A DNA stretch of 64,000 bases, taken from NCBI GenBank assembly GCA_964611585.1, contig CAZTAK010000005.1:4710-68709 (forward strand), read 5' to 3'. Below the pieces are notes generated by a model that worked only from the letters and a program-made list of their open reading frames with translations, did not search any database and was not told where the DNA came from. The DNA comes from CAZTAK01 sp964611585. Its GTDB lineage: Bacteria > Pseudomonadota > Alphaproteobacteria > SHVP01. Below, in pieces: positions 32,129-40,809 of the stretch; the stretch's first letter is position 1; every line of letters starts with the position of its first letter. The translations under genes were made by a program, and so were the position numbers.

Positions 32129-32233
32129 TGCCTCCAATTGGCGGCAGGCCAACCGGCACTTGACTCGGCTCCGGCACGAGCGCGAAAGTACATTTTCCAA
32201 AAGATAACAAATACGGGGACTTGGGAGGTTACG

Positions 32234-33904
32234 ATGAATAGACTCCTGCGAATATTCGCGCCCTTGGGCGTTGTGCTGGCTCTAGTCGCACCGGTCAGCG
32301 GTGCCGAACTTCTGATACTGAGCGAAGATGTTCCGGCCGGACTTGATTTTGACGGTCCGTCAGGGTCGTTGATTTCAACTTATACCGGCATGATCAATCT
32401 TCTCGAGCCATTAGTCTATTTCCAGGAAGCCGGAATCAACGACGAAGGCGTGCAGCTCTTGGACTTCAATAAGTTCGAGGGGCGGCTTGCCGAATCCTGG
32501 TCCTTCGATGCCGATACCCTGACCTGGACAATGAACCTGCGCCGTGGCGTCAAGGGCTGCAATGGCGCGACTTTCGACGCCGACGATGTGATCTATACCT
32601 ATGCACGGGGAAAATCGATCAGTGGCGCCGCGCCGATTGGCTGGTTCCTTGCCAGCGTGTCGTCAATCGACGGATTCACGCCGGCCGTTTTTGGCGACGA
32701 AAACGCGCGAATACTGGGCGACGAAGTCAAGAAAATCGACGACTACACGGTCCAGTTCCGGCAGTCGGGGCCCAACCCGCTGTTCCTTCAGGTTCTTACC
32801 ATTTTCGCGGCCTACATTTTCGACAAGGAGACGATGGAAGAGCACGCGACCGCAGATGATCCCTGGACGCACAAATACAATAACAATGAAAATGCGCCCG
32901 GGTTTGGCCCCTGGTGTCTCGAGAGCTGGAACAAATCGGCGAGTTTCATCGTCAATGCCAACCCCGATTACTACCGCGGGAAGGCGGCTTTCGACCGCGT
33001 CATCGTGCGCAAGGTGCCGCAAAGCGGCCAGCGTCTGATTTCCTTGCGGGCCGGTCAGGCCCAGATCGTCGAACGCCTGACGCCAAAGGAATATGACAGC
33101 CTGCGGGGTATGCGTGGCATCCAGGTCATGGGGGCGATCGGCAACGAAAACCTGTTCCTTCACCTAAACTACAAAGCGCCGCCCTTCGACAACAATCTGG
33201 TTCGCCAGGCGATTGCCCACGCCATCCCCTATGACCGGATCATCGAAACCGGTTATTTCGGAGACGCCCGGAAGTGGGAGGGCCTGATCCCGTCTTCCTA
33301 TCCTGGCTATCACCGTTCGCCGACACAGTTCGCCTACGATCCGGCCAAAGCCCGCCAGTTGCTGGCCGAGGCCGGGCACGAAGGCGGCAAGGGTCTCGAA
33401 GCCTTTCCGGATGCAATGAAACTCACCTACATCGCGGAAAGAGAATCCGCGCTTGGACCCATTGCGACCGTCCTATTGACAGCATTGCGGGATGTCGGAA
33501 TCCCGATCCAGCTTGATCCCATTCCACAAACCCAATACGGCGATCGGGAACTGGTCAAGAAGGATCTGCCCATGGGGTTGACCGATCATGTCAAACCGAT
33601 TGGCGTCGATGCCGGGTACGGCGTGCTTCTGTCGTATGTTTCGTCCAAGAATGGCGGGATTCTCAATTCCATGAACTATGAGAACGAACTCGTTGACGGA
33701 ACATTCTTCGCCAGCCTGAATGAAGGCGATCCCGCCAAGAGGGCCGAGTTGCTCGCTGTCATTCAGGATCAGTTGATGGTGGATCTGGCGGTGGTGCCCA
33801 TCGTCGAATTCAAGACCAACTGGGCCATTTCCGAAACGATCAAAGGCGTCGTTTGGCATCCAGACAACGCGCTTCACTGGTACGATTTTTCGCCGGCCCA
33901 GTAG
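32234..33904 (+). CDS. Family-5 ABC substrate-binding protein, tandem copy 1
   Basis: 556 aa; ATG 32234 preceded by GGGAGG. Signal peptide MNRLLRIFAPLGVVLALVAP with cleavage near VSGAE. SBP family-5 features: KFEGRLAESWSFDADTLTW, LRRGVKGCNGATFDADDVIY, YYRGKAAFDRVIVRKVPQSG, and IVEFKTNWA near the end. Very similar along its length to the next gene. It is secreted to the periplasm to bind an oligopeptide-like or other small solute. No DppBCDF-type permease is present in the window. Confidence 0.92.
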   Translation: MNRLLRIFAPLGVVLALVAPVSGAELLILSEDVPAGLDFDGPSGSLISTYTGMINLLEPLVYFQEAGINDEGVQLLDFNKFEGRLAESWSFDADTLTWTMNLRRGVKGCNGATFDADDVIYTYARGKSISGAAPIGWFLASVSSIDGFTPAVFGDENARILGDEVKKIDDYTVQFRQSGPNPLFLQVLTIFAAYIFDKETMEEHATADDPWTHKYNNNENAPGFGPWCLESWNKSASFIVNANPDYYRGKAAFDRVIVRKVPQSGQRLISLRAGQAQIVERLTPKEYDSLRGMRGIQVMGAIGNENLFLHLNYKAPPFDNNLVRQAIAHAIPYDRIIETGYFGDARKWEGLIPSSYPGYHRSPTQFAYDPAKARQLLAEAGHEGGKGLEAFPDAMKLTYIAERESALGPIATVLLTALRDVGIPIQLDPIPQTQYGDRELVKKDLPMGLTDHVKPIGVDAGYGVLLSYVSSKNGGILNSMNYENELVDGTFFASLNEGDPAKRAELLAVIQDQLMVDLAVVPIVEFKTNWAISETIKGVVWHPDNALHWYDFSPAQ

Positions 33905-33962
33905 GCGCCAAGAAAGCTGTAAGGGGGCGCAGAAAATCGAGCTCTTGTAGTCGCGGCAGTGA

Positions 33963-33991
33963 CACAGGCGGCGGGCGACCCGCCGCCTGTG
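33963..33991 (+). promoter_or_regulatory. Perfect 13-bp intercistronic hairpin between the two binding-protein genes
   Basis: CACAGGCGGCGGG, loop CGA, CCCGCCGCCTGTG. No T-run follows, so it is more likely an mRNA-stabilising or partial-termination element that sets unequal expression of the two paralogues. Confidence 0.6.
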
Positions 33992-34026
33992 CGCGGCCCA
34001 AACAAACGTGGAGAGGGACCCTGAAA

Positions 34027-35706
34027 GTGAGAAATATTGCGAGAATTGTAGCCTCGGTGGCGTTCGCGGCCGGGCTGGCAGGTACCGCGCAGGCGCAAAG
34101 CCTGCTGGTGCTGGCCGAAGATGTGCCGGCCGGTCTCAATTACGACGGCGCGGCCATCGCCATCCCGACGACCCAGACGGGCGTCGATAATCTGATGGAA
34201 CCGCTGGTGTACTACCAGCTTGCCGGTACCAATGACGAAGGCGTTGGCATTTTCGACTTCAACAAGTTCGAGGGCCGGCTTGCGACCTCGTGGTCGTTCG
34301 ACGAAAGCACGCTCACCTGGACATTCAACCTCCGCCGCGGCGTCAAGGGCTGCGAGGGTGCTACTTTCAATGCCGACGACGTGATCTACACCATGGCGCG
34401 GGCCAAGTCGGTCAGCGGTGCGGCGCCAATCGGCTGGTTCCTGTCGAGTGTTGCGTCGCTTGCCAACTTTACGCCGGCGGTGTTCGGCGATTCGCCCGAG
34501 GCCATCGAAGCCAAGAAACTGGGCGACGAAGTCAAGAAGATCGACGACTACACGGTTGAGTTCCGTCAAAGCGCGAACAACAAGTTGTTCCTGCCGGTGT
34601 TGACGATTTTCGGGCTTCACATCTTCGATAAAGAGCTGATGGAAGCGAACGCGACTGCCGACGACCCGTGGAGCCACGAATACCTCAACAACAAGAACGT
34701 CCCGAGCTTTAGCCCGTGGTGCCTGGAAAGCTGGGAAAAGGACAAAGAATTCGTCGTCACCGCCAACCCGGATTATTACCGCGGCAAGGCAGCGATCGAC
34801 CGGATCATCTACCGCAAGGTGCCGCAAAGCGGCCAGCGGCTGGTCACCCTGCGGGCCGGACAGGCGCAAGTGGTCGAGCACCTGACGCCGAAGGAGTTTG
34901 ATTCTCTTCGCAGCGCCTCGGGCGTAACGGTCGCCGGCGTGCTCGGTAACGAAAATCTGTTCTTGCACATGAACTTCAAGACCCCGCCGTTCGACAACAT
35001 CAAGCTACGGCAGGCGATCGCGTTCGCGATCCCTTACGACCGGATTATCCGCGACGGGTACTTCGGTCAGGCCAGCAAGTGGCAGGGCCAAATTCCTTCG
35101 TCCTACCCGGGCTTCCACGAATCGGACATCCAGTACAACTATGACGTGGACAAGGCCAAGGCTCTTTTGGCCGAGGCCGGGTTCCCGAACGGGGAGGGGC
35201 TGGATCAGTACCCGGATGCGTTCGAGCTTGCCTATGTAGCGGAGAAGGAATCGACTCTCGGCCCGATTGCCACCCTTGTCCGGACCGCTCTTGGTGAGAT
35301 CGGCATCAACGTCAAGCTGAACCCGTTGCCGCAGACCCAGTACGGCGATCGTCAGCTGGTCAAGAAAGATCTGCCGTTTGCGCTCAACGATCAGGAGAAG
35401 CCGATCGGCGTCGACGCGGGTTATGCCACGCAGTTGTTCTTTGTCTCGACCGAAAAGGGCGGTCTCAACAACATGGTCAACTTCTCGAACGATACGGTGG
35501 ACGCCCTGTTCGCCAAGGCCATCGTGGAAGGCGATACCGCGGTTCGCAATGCCCTGCTTGCTGAGATTCAGGACATCCTGGCCGAGCAGGTGACCTGGCT
35601 GCCGCTGGTAGAATGGAAGACCCAGTGGGCGTTTTCCGACAGGATCAAAGGCCTGACCTGGCACGCCGACAATACGGTGCGCTGGTACGACCTTAGCCTG
35701 AACTAG
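34027..35706 (+). CDS. Family-5 ABC substrate-binding protein, tandem copy 2
   Basis: 559 aa from GTG 34027 with GGAGAGGG upstream. Signal peptide about 27 residues, cleavage near AQAQS. It matches copy 1 motif for motif (DFNKFEGRLATSW, LRRGVKGCEGATFNADDVIY, YYRGKAAIDRIIYRKVPQSG, PQTQYGDRQLVKKDLP), so the two arose by tandem duplication and have since diverged. A strong terminator follows at 35755-35782. The same transport partners are missing. Confidence 0.92.
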   Translation: MRNIARIVASVAFAAGLAGTAQAQSLLVLAEDVPAGLNYDGAAIAIPTTQTGVDNLMEPLVYYQLAGTNDEGVGIFDFNKFEGRLATSWSFDESTLTWTFNLRRGVKGCEGATFNADDVIYTMARAKSVSGAAPIGWFLSSVASLANFTPAVFGDSPEAIEAKKLGDEVKKIDDYTVEFRQSANNKLFLPVLTIFGLHIFDKELMEANATADDPWSHEYLNNKNVPSFSPWCLESWEKDKEFVVTANPDYYRGKAAIDRIIYRKVPQSGQRLVTLRAGQAQVVEHLTPKEFDSLRSASGVTVAGVLGNENLFLHMNFKTPPFDNIKLRQAIAFAIPYDRIIRDGYFGQASKWQGQIPSSYPGFHESDIQYNYDVDKAKALLAEAGFPNGEGLDQYPDAFELAYVAEKESTLGPIATLVRTALGEIGINVKLNPLPQTQYGDRQLVKKDLPFALNDQEKPIGVDAGYATQLFFVSTEKGGLNNMVNFSNDTVDALFAKAIVEGDTAVRNALLAEIQDILAEQVTWLPLVEWKTQWAFSDRIKGLTWHADNTVRWYDLSLN

Positions 35707-35754
35707 ACCACAGGCTGTCGCGGCAGCGGAACTCCGCGGTCTGAATCAAACTGT

Positions 35755-35782
35755 GAGGCCCCATTTCGGGGCCTCCTTTTTT
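35755..35782 (+). terminator. Rho-independent terminator
   Basis: GAGGCCCC, loop ATTTC, GGGGCCTC, then C and six T (35777-35782), 49 bp after the stop of the second binding-protein gene. The following SDR genes need their own promoter. Confidence 0.9.
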
Positions 35783-35841
35783 CCAATAGACTTGGGGGAC
35801 CGGGGCAAAAGACCTCGGGCCGTGGCGGCAGGGAGAAAAAT

Positions 35842-36597
35842 ATGAAAAAGCTCAAGAACAAGGTTGCGCTGATCACCGGCGCATCCAGCGGGATCGGTGC
35901 CGGCGTCGCCGTCGCCTTTGCGCGCGAGGGCGCCGATGTGGTGATCAACTTCCCCGGCAAGAAACAGGAAAAAAATGCCCGCGCGGTGGCCTCGGCGGTG
36001 CGCAAGGCGGGCCGCAAGGCGCTTCTTGTGCAGGCGGACGTGTCAAAAGAGGCGCCCGTAAAACGCATGGTCAACGCCGCCCTCAAACGGTTCGGGCGCA
36101 TCGACGTTTTGGTCAACAATGCCGGAATCGCCTCCTCAGCGCCGGTCGAAGACATGCCGCCGGCGATGTGGGACCAAATGATCGTGACGAACCTGCGTAG
36201 TGTCTTTTTGTGTACGCATTTCGTTCTGCCGCAGATGTACGCCGCCGACTACGGGCGTATCGTCAATAACGCATCGCAACTTGCGAGTCTTGGCTCGCCC
36301 GGACTTGCGCACTACTGTGCTGCAAAGGCGGCGATCATCGGGTTTACGCGTGCGTTGTCATTGGAAATCGGCTCCCGCAACGTCAACGCCAATTGCGTGG
36401 CGCCAGGGGCGACGAAGACGCCCATTCTGGCAGGTGTTCCCGACGAACACCTGGAAGCAATCCGTGGCAACATTCCCAAGGGCCGCCTTGGCGAGGTCAG
36501 GGACATCGTTCCCGCATTCGTATTCCTCGCATCTGAAGATGCGCGCCACATGGTGGGCCAGACCGTCAGCCCCAATGGCGGCGATGCGTTCTTCTAG
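35842..36597 (+). CDS. Short-chain dehydrogenase/reductase
   Basis: 251 aa, classical SDR: TGASSGIGAG cofactor loop, NNAGIA, catalytic Ser in NNASQLASLGS, and YCAAK active site. Closest in build to 3-ketoacyl/3-oxo-alcohol reductases. It is 12 bp upstream of a paralogous but damaged SDR that begins with nearly the same residues (MKRLKNRVALVTGASSG against MKKLKNKVALITGASSG), so a tandem duplication is likely. Substrate unknown; it belongs to the catabolic region. Confidence 0.9.
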   Translation: MKKLKNKVALITGASSGIGAGVAVAFAREGADVVINFPGKKQEKNARAVASAVRKAGRKALLVQADVSKEAPVKRMVNAALKRFGRIDVLVNNAGIASSAPVEDMPPAMWDQMIVTNLRSVFLCTHFVLPQMYAADYGRIVNNASQLASLGSPGLAHYCAAKAAIIGFTRALSLEIGSRNVNANCVAPGATKTPILAGVPDEHLEAIRGNIPKGRLGEVRDIVPAFVFLASEDARHMVGQTVSPNGGDAFF

Positions 36598-36609
36598 GGA
36601 CCGGGCGCT

Positions 36610-37451
36610 ATGAAGCGGTTGAAGAATCGGGTCGCGCTCGTCACCGGGGCTTCCAGCGGCATCGGTGAGGGGGTCGCGGTCGCGTTCGCGCGCGAGGGTG
36701 CCGATGTGATCGCCACCTACCCGGACAAGGCTGGCGAACGCAATATCTGGCGCGTGCGCGACGAAATCGAAAAGGCCGGCCGCCGCGCCCTGATCGTCAA
36801 GGCGAACGCCGCCGAGGAACGCCAGGTCAAAAGCACGGTCAACAAGGCCATTCGTGAGTTCGGGCGCATCGACATTCTCGTCAACAACGCGGGCGTTGCC
36901 GATGACTGGGCGCCGGTGCATGAAATGAGTGTCGAATCGTGGGACCGGATGCTGGCGATCAATCTGCGCAGCGTCTTCCTGTGCACCCGCTATGTCCTGC
37001 CCCACCTGTTGTCGAATCGTGGGACCGGATGCTGGCGATCAATCTGCGCAGCGTCTTCCTGTGCACCCGCTATGTCCTGCCCCACCTGTTCGCGCAGGAC
37101 TACGGCAAGATCATTAACAATGCGACCCAGTTTGCTTACACCGGCTCGCCCCTGTTTGCGCACTATACCGCGGCCAAGGCCGGCGTGATCGCGCTGACCC
37201 AAACGGTCGCAATGGAAGTGGGCGATGCCGACATTAGCGTCAACTGTGTCGCCCCTGGTGCGGTTATGACACCGATGGTGGCGGATGTTCCGCCCGGCAA
37301 GCCGGACGGAGTGCTCGCGCGCCAGACCAAGCACCGTTTCGGCGATGTCGACAAGGATATCGTGCCCGCGTTTCTGTTTCTGGTGTCTGACGAATCACGG
37401 TTCTTTTCCGGTCAGACTCTCAGTCCCAATGGGGGTGACGTTTTTCTCTAA
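36610..37451 (+). pseudogene. Short-chain dehydrogenase/reductase broken by an 80-bp tandem duplication
   Basis: The frame from 36610 has TGASSGIGEG and NNAGVADDW, then goes out of frame; the correct frame resumes with WDRMLAINLRSVFLCTRYVL, NNATQFAYTGS, YTAAK and a normal C-terminus to 37451. The cause is a perfect 80-bp tandem repeat (36931-37010 and 37011-37090); 80 is not a multiple of three. Removing one copy gives an intact 253-aa SDR. Either a very recent mutation or an assembly artefact. The neighbouring SDR genes are intact. Confidence 0.93.
36931..37090 (+). repeat. Perfect 80-bp tandem duplication
   Basis: Two identical adjacent 80-bp copies, each beginning gtcgaatcgtgggaccggat and ending cctgccccacctgtt. 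No mismatch between copies, so the event is recent or not real. Confidence 0.97.
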
Positions 37452-37463
37452 GGAGGTAGAGCC

Positions 37464-38219
37464 ATGACAAAACCGATCGCAATGGTTACCGGCGGCAGCA
37501 TCGGCATTGGGCGGGCCACTTGTCACGCGCTGGCCGCGGTCGGCTATGAAGTCGTGGTTACCGACGTGCTCGGGCGTGAAGGCGCCGAGGTTGTCGCCGC
37601 GATCATTGTTGCCGGCGGCGAGGCGCAATTTCAAGCCCTCGACGTGACGGACACGCAAAACGTGGACGATGTGGTTCGCAATGTCGAAGCCAACCACGGC
37701 CCGCTCGATCTTTTGGTCGCCAATGCCGGCATCGCCAAGAAAGTGCCGCTTGCGGAAATGACGGACGAGGCCTGGGATCTGACACTCGATGTCGATCTCA
37801 AGGGCGTTATGCGGGTCGTCCGCGCCGTGGCGCCGGGAATGCGCAAGAATAAACGCGGCAACATCGTTGCCCTTGCGTCCATAGTGGGCACAACCTACGG
37901 CTGGGACGAACACGTCCAGTATTCAGCTGCCAAGGGCGGCGTCGCGGGGCTGGTGCGCGGGCTCGCGATCGAACTTGCCAAAGACAACATTCGTGTCAAC
38001 GGCATCGCGCCGGGCTTCATCCGCTCAGCGCAAACGCTCGACGAATACAATTCGGTCGGCGAGGCCGGGCTTGAAGCGGCGGCAGCAACGATCCCGCTTG
38101 GCCGGGTCGGCGAGCCCGAGGACATCGCCGATGTTGTCGTGTTCCTTGCCTCCGATGCCGCGCGCTATATCACCGGCCAGGTGATTACCGTTGACGGGGG
38201 TGTCGTGGTCGGCCTCTAG
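37464..38219 (+). CDS. Short-chain dehydrogenase/reductase
   Basis: 251 aa after a strong AAGGAGG at 37451-37457. The glycine motif is GGSIGIGRA; VANAGIAKK; catalytic Ser in ALASIVGTTYG; YSAAK active site; C-terminal YITGQVITVDGGV. It is a more distant relative of the two upstream SDRs, possibly acting on a different step. Its stop overlaps by 4 bp the stop of the convergent DOPA-dioxygenase-like gene. Confidence 0.92.
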   Translation: MTKPIAMVTGGSIGIGRATCHALAAVGYEVVVTDVLGREGAEVVAAIIVAGGEAQFQALDVTDTQNVDDVVRNVEANHGPLDLLVANAGIAKKVPLAEMTDEAWDLTLDVDLKGVMRVVRAVAPGMRKNKRGNIVALASIVGTTYGWDEHVQYSAAKGGVAGLVRGLAIELAKDNIRVNGIAPGFIRSAQTLDEYNSVGEAGLEAAAATIPLGRVGEPEDIADVVVFLASDAARYITGQVITVDGGVVVGL

Positions 38220-38587
38220 GCGCTGACTTCGCCTTGCGCAAACCGGCGCAGGAATTCAACGTCGAGATCAAGTTTCTGGCCCAGCCACAGCGGGTAGACG
38301 TCGTGGTCGGCCATGCCGTCGCCGGTTTCGGGATGAACCAACACGGTGAGTCCGCGCCGGTTGAGCATCAGCCACGGCACGATCTGCGGAAACTCGTTCG
38401 CGCCGAAGGCGACCTGGGACATGGCTTGTGGGTGCGGCCCGACCGGGTGTTCGCGCCAGCGCCCGAGGTTTACGTCAAAGCGCCGGCGTAATTCCTCGCG
38501 CACCTAGGCCGCATCGGCGCGCGAGGCGTCATCGTAGTAGATATGCGCGTGATAGCCGGTGATGGTATCCACGTTCGCCGCCGTCAT
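38216..38587 (-). pseudogene. DOPA 4,5-dioxygenase-like gene with an in-frame TAG at codon 28
   Basis: From ATG 38587 the minus strand reads GYHAHIYYDDASRADAA, then TAG (38504-38506), then in the same frame VREELRRRFDVNLGRWREHP, VGPHPQA, VPWLMLNRRGLTVLVHPETG and a stop at 38216. These are hallmark segments of the DOPA-dioxygenase family (ring-cleaving), including the N-terminal HxH (H13, H15) upstream of the TAG. A restart at the GTG after the TAG would lack that HxH. Otherwise the gene is complete (about 123 codons). It follows the SDR stump by 4 bp. Confidence 0.78.
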
Positions 38588-38591
38588 GCCG

Positions 38592-38807
38592 TCAATCCAG
38601 AACCAGCCCGCCTGAGATGTTCACAACCGTCCCGGTGGCGGTGGCCGCGTGATCGGAACAAAGATACAGGATCTGGGCCGCGACTTGTTCGGCGCTCGCG
38701 TACTCTTGAAGTGGGATGCGGGCCTTGAGGGCGGCATGGTCGGTTTCGGGCAGGCGGCCGATCATGGGCGTTTCCACCGGTCCCGGCGCGGCGACCGGCT
38801 CTCGGGG
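38592..38807 (-). pseudogene. C-terminal stump of a short-chain dehydrogenase
   Basis: On the minus strand: AAPGPVETPMIGRL ... YASAEQVAAQILYLCSDHAA then TGTVVNISGGLVLD and a stop. This is the last roughly 70 codons of an SDR; the cofactor domain and active site are missing, and the stump begins where the Asp/Glu-racemase-like gene ends (38808). A deletion presumably fused the two loci. Confidence 0.8.
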
Positions 38808-39572
38808 TCAGGTTTTTTCGGTTTCGGCCGCGGCCTTGAGCATGGCGTGGACCATGGCGGGCTTGGGCGCGAGCGGCGCCGGGTAGGCGGTGCGGCTGTG
38901 GCTGAGGCCGAGGTCGAGGACTGTCTGGACGAGCTGATAGGTCAGGGGCCCCGGGTTGACCACCGGCACCGGCAGGGCATCGGACAGGAACGCCGCCGCC
39001 TGATGCATGGTGGTTGAACCCAGGCAAATGACGTCGGCCCCCTTTTCGATAGCGCGCTCGGCGGCCGCCTTCATCTTCGGGAATACCGTCTCTTCCTTGC
39101 CCTCGAGCAGGTTGGCAAAATCAGGCGGGCTATCGAAGGATTCGACCGCCGCGCACTGCGCCGCCAGGCCGTATTCGGCCACTGCTTTTTGATAGCGCAC
39201 GATGGCCGGGTCCCATTGCGCGAGGACGCCGAATTTGTTCCCAAGCATCAGCGCGAACAGCATCGACGCCTTGCCCGGCGAAACTACCGGGATATCGAGC
39301 AGCGCGCGCAAGGGTGCCATGCCCGAATCGCTCATGGTGTCGATGCAGACGGCGTCGTAGCCGTCGTCCTGGGCGCTGAGACCCGCTTCGAAAATCGCCA
39401 TTTCCATCAACGCCCAGTCGTGCGCGGACATGAAACTGGTTGGACCTGCGGTTACGGGCCGGAAATCGAACTCGATATCAGGACCAAGTTTGACGGCCTT
39501 GGTCTGCGCCTGCCGGTTGGCGACGCCCTGAGCGTCGAGGGCAAAGGGGACAATGACGAGAACTTTGGCCAT
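38808..39572 (-). CDS. Asp/Glu/hydantoin racemase-fold protein, copy 1, catalytic cysteines replaced
   Basis: 254 aa. The fold is shown by MAKVLVIVPFALD at the start and the two half-site motifs, but where family racemases have Cys these read AVCIDTMSDSG (Thr in place of the first Cys) and VICLGSTTMHQ (Ser in place of the second). The same changes occur in the neighbouring paralogue, so this is a defined subfamily and not a mutation. Two-base racemisation is therefore unlikely; a lyase or isomerase-like activity is possible. In an operon with a paralogue and a zinc-ribbon gene. Confidence 0.82.
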   Translation of the reverse strand: MAKVLVIVPFALDAQGVANRQAQTKAVKLGPDIEFDFRPVTAGPTSFMSAHDWALMEMAIFEAGLSAQDDGYDAVCIDTMSDSGMAPLRALLDIPVVSPGKASMLFALMLGNKFGVLAQWDPAIVRYQKAVAEYGLAAQCAAVESFDSPPDFANLLEGKEETVFPKMKAAAERAIEKGADVICLGSTTMHQAAAFLSDALPVPVVNPGPLTYQLVQTVLDLGLSHSRTAYPAPLAPKPAMVHAMLKAAAETEKT

Positions 39573-39607
39573 GACGGATCCTGTGTTTCGGGGACGGGTC
39601 TTGAGGA

Positions 39608-40381
39608 TTAGGGGTCGCGCCCTTCGGCTGCGGCCGCGGCGTCGAGCATGATGTGAAACATATCCTCTTTGAGAACCACGGGCTGCGGGTAAGCCTTGCG
39701 GCTGTGACTCAGCCCAAGACCAAGCACCGCCTCGGCGATCTTGTAGGACAGCGGCCCCGGATTGATGATCGGCACCGGCAGGCGTTCGCGTAAATAGGCG
39801 TGGCTTTCGTGCATGGTGGTGGATCCGAGGCAAATGACATCGGCGCCGTCTTCCTCGACGGCCTGCATCGCCGCCGCCAGCAAACGGGGCAAGATCTCAT
39901 CTTCCTTGCCGGCCAAAAGGTTGCGGCTGTCGGGCGCGACGCCGATGGTCCGGATCGAGGCGCAGTGGCCGGCAAGGCCGAGTTCGGAGAGCGTCTTGGT
40001 GTAGAGACCGCGCCAGCCGTCCCACATCGTCAAGATCGAAAACCGGTTGCCAAGCATCAGTGCCGTTAGCATCGAGATCCGACCCGGGCCGATCACCGGA
40101 ATGTCGAGTACCGACCGCAATCCGCTGACGCCCGAATCGCTCATGGTATCGATGCACACGGCATCGTAACCCTCGCGTTCGGCGTCGAGACCCGCCTCCA
40201 TCATCCCGGCATCCGCCAATATGTAATCGTGATGGCTGACATAATTGCTGGGCGCCGCTTTCACGGTGCGGTAGTGGAACTCGATATCGGGGCCGAAGCG
40301 CGCCGATTTTTGCTGCGCCTCGCGCTGGGCGAGATTCTTTTCGTTCAGCGGGAAGGGTACCAGGACGAGGACTTTGGGCAT
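39608..40381 (-). CDS. Asp/Glu/hydantoin racemase-fold protein, copy 2, catalytic cysteines replaced
   Basis: 257 aa from ATG 40381. Paralogue of the downstream gene: MPKVLVLVPFPLNEKNLAQRE, AVCIDTMSDSGVSGLRS, VICLGSTTMHES, VPIINPGPLSYK. Both expected Cys positions are Thr and Ser. The two proteins may form a heteromer. It is 35 bp upstream of copy 1 and 26 bp downstream of the zinc-ribbon gene, all minus strand. Confidence 0.82.
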   Translation of the reverse strand: MPKVLVLVPFPLNEKNLAQREAQQKSARFGPDIEFHYRTVKAAPSNYVSHHDYILADAGMMEAGLDAEREGYDAVCIDTMSDSGVSGLRSVLDIPVIGPGRISMLTALMLGNRFSILTMWDGWRGLYTKTLSELGLAGHCASIRTIGVAPDSRNLLAGKEDEILPRLLAAAMQAVEEDGADVICLGSTTMHESHAYLRERLPVPIINPGPLSYKIAEAVLGLGLSHSRKAYPQPVVLKEDMFHIMLDAAAAAEGRDP

Positions 40382-40407
40382 GTCGGTTTCGGATCCAGTA
40401 TCCGTTG

Positions 40408-40611
40408 TCAGGCGAGAACGATGCGCCGCGCGGCCGCAGGCACGAATTCCGCATGGCATTGCGGGCAGTGCAATTCGACTGATTCCCGCGCGATTAGATC
40501 GACTGTGGTGTGGAACCAGTTACCACAAGTGTCGCATTCGATCCACGTGGAGTTGCCGCGCTTTTCGCCCGCGGGCGAAGGGTCGGGCAATTTGACGATG
40601 TTGCCGGGCAT
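40408..40611 (-). CDS. Small zinc-ribbon protein
   Basis: 67 aa from ATG 40611, directly preceded by GGAGG on the minus strand. Two CxxC pairs, WIECDTCGNWF and LHCPQCHAEF, form a likely zinc ribbon. Function unknown; first gene of the unit with two racemase-fold proteins, so it may be a subunit or regulator of that system. Confidence 0.7.
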   Translation of the reverse strand: MPGNIVKLPDPSPAGEKRGNSTWIECDTCGNWFHTTVDLIARESVELHCPQCHAEFVPAAARRIVLA

Positions 40612-40809
40612 GGCGCCTCCTGGATCGTCGGCCACGGCGACAGGTCGATGGCTGCGAGCCGGTCGCGGGCGCGGCGCGCCTGGCTCCTCGGAGGGGGTGA
40701 GGGTTGCGTCGATCCCTGCCTTCGAACCGGTGCGTGCCGCGCGCTAGACTCGGGTCCATGTTCGAGGCCGAGAGCCCGCCGACGATAATCGAATCCCGCT
40801 CCCCCATCA

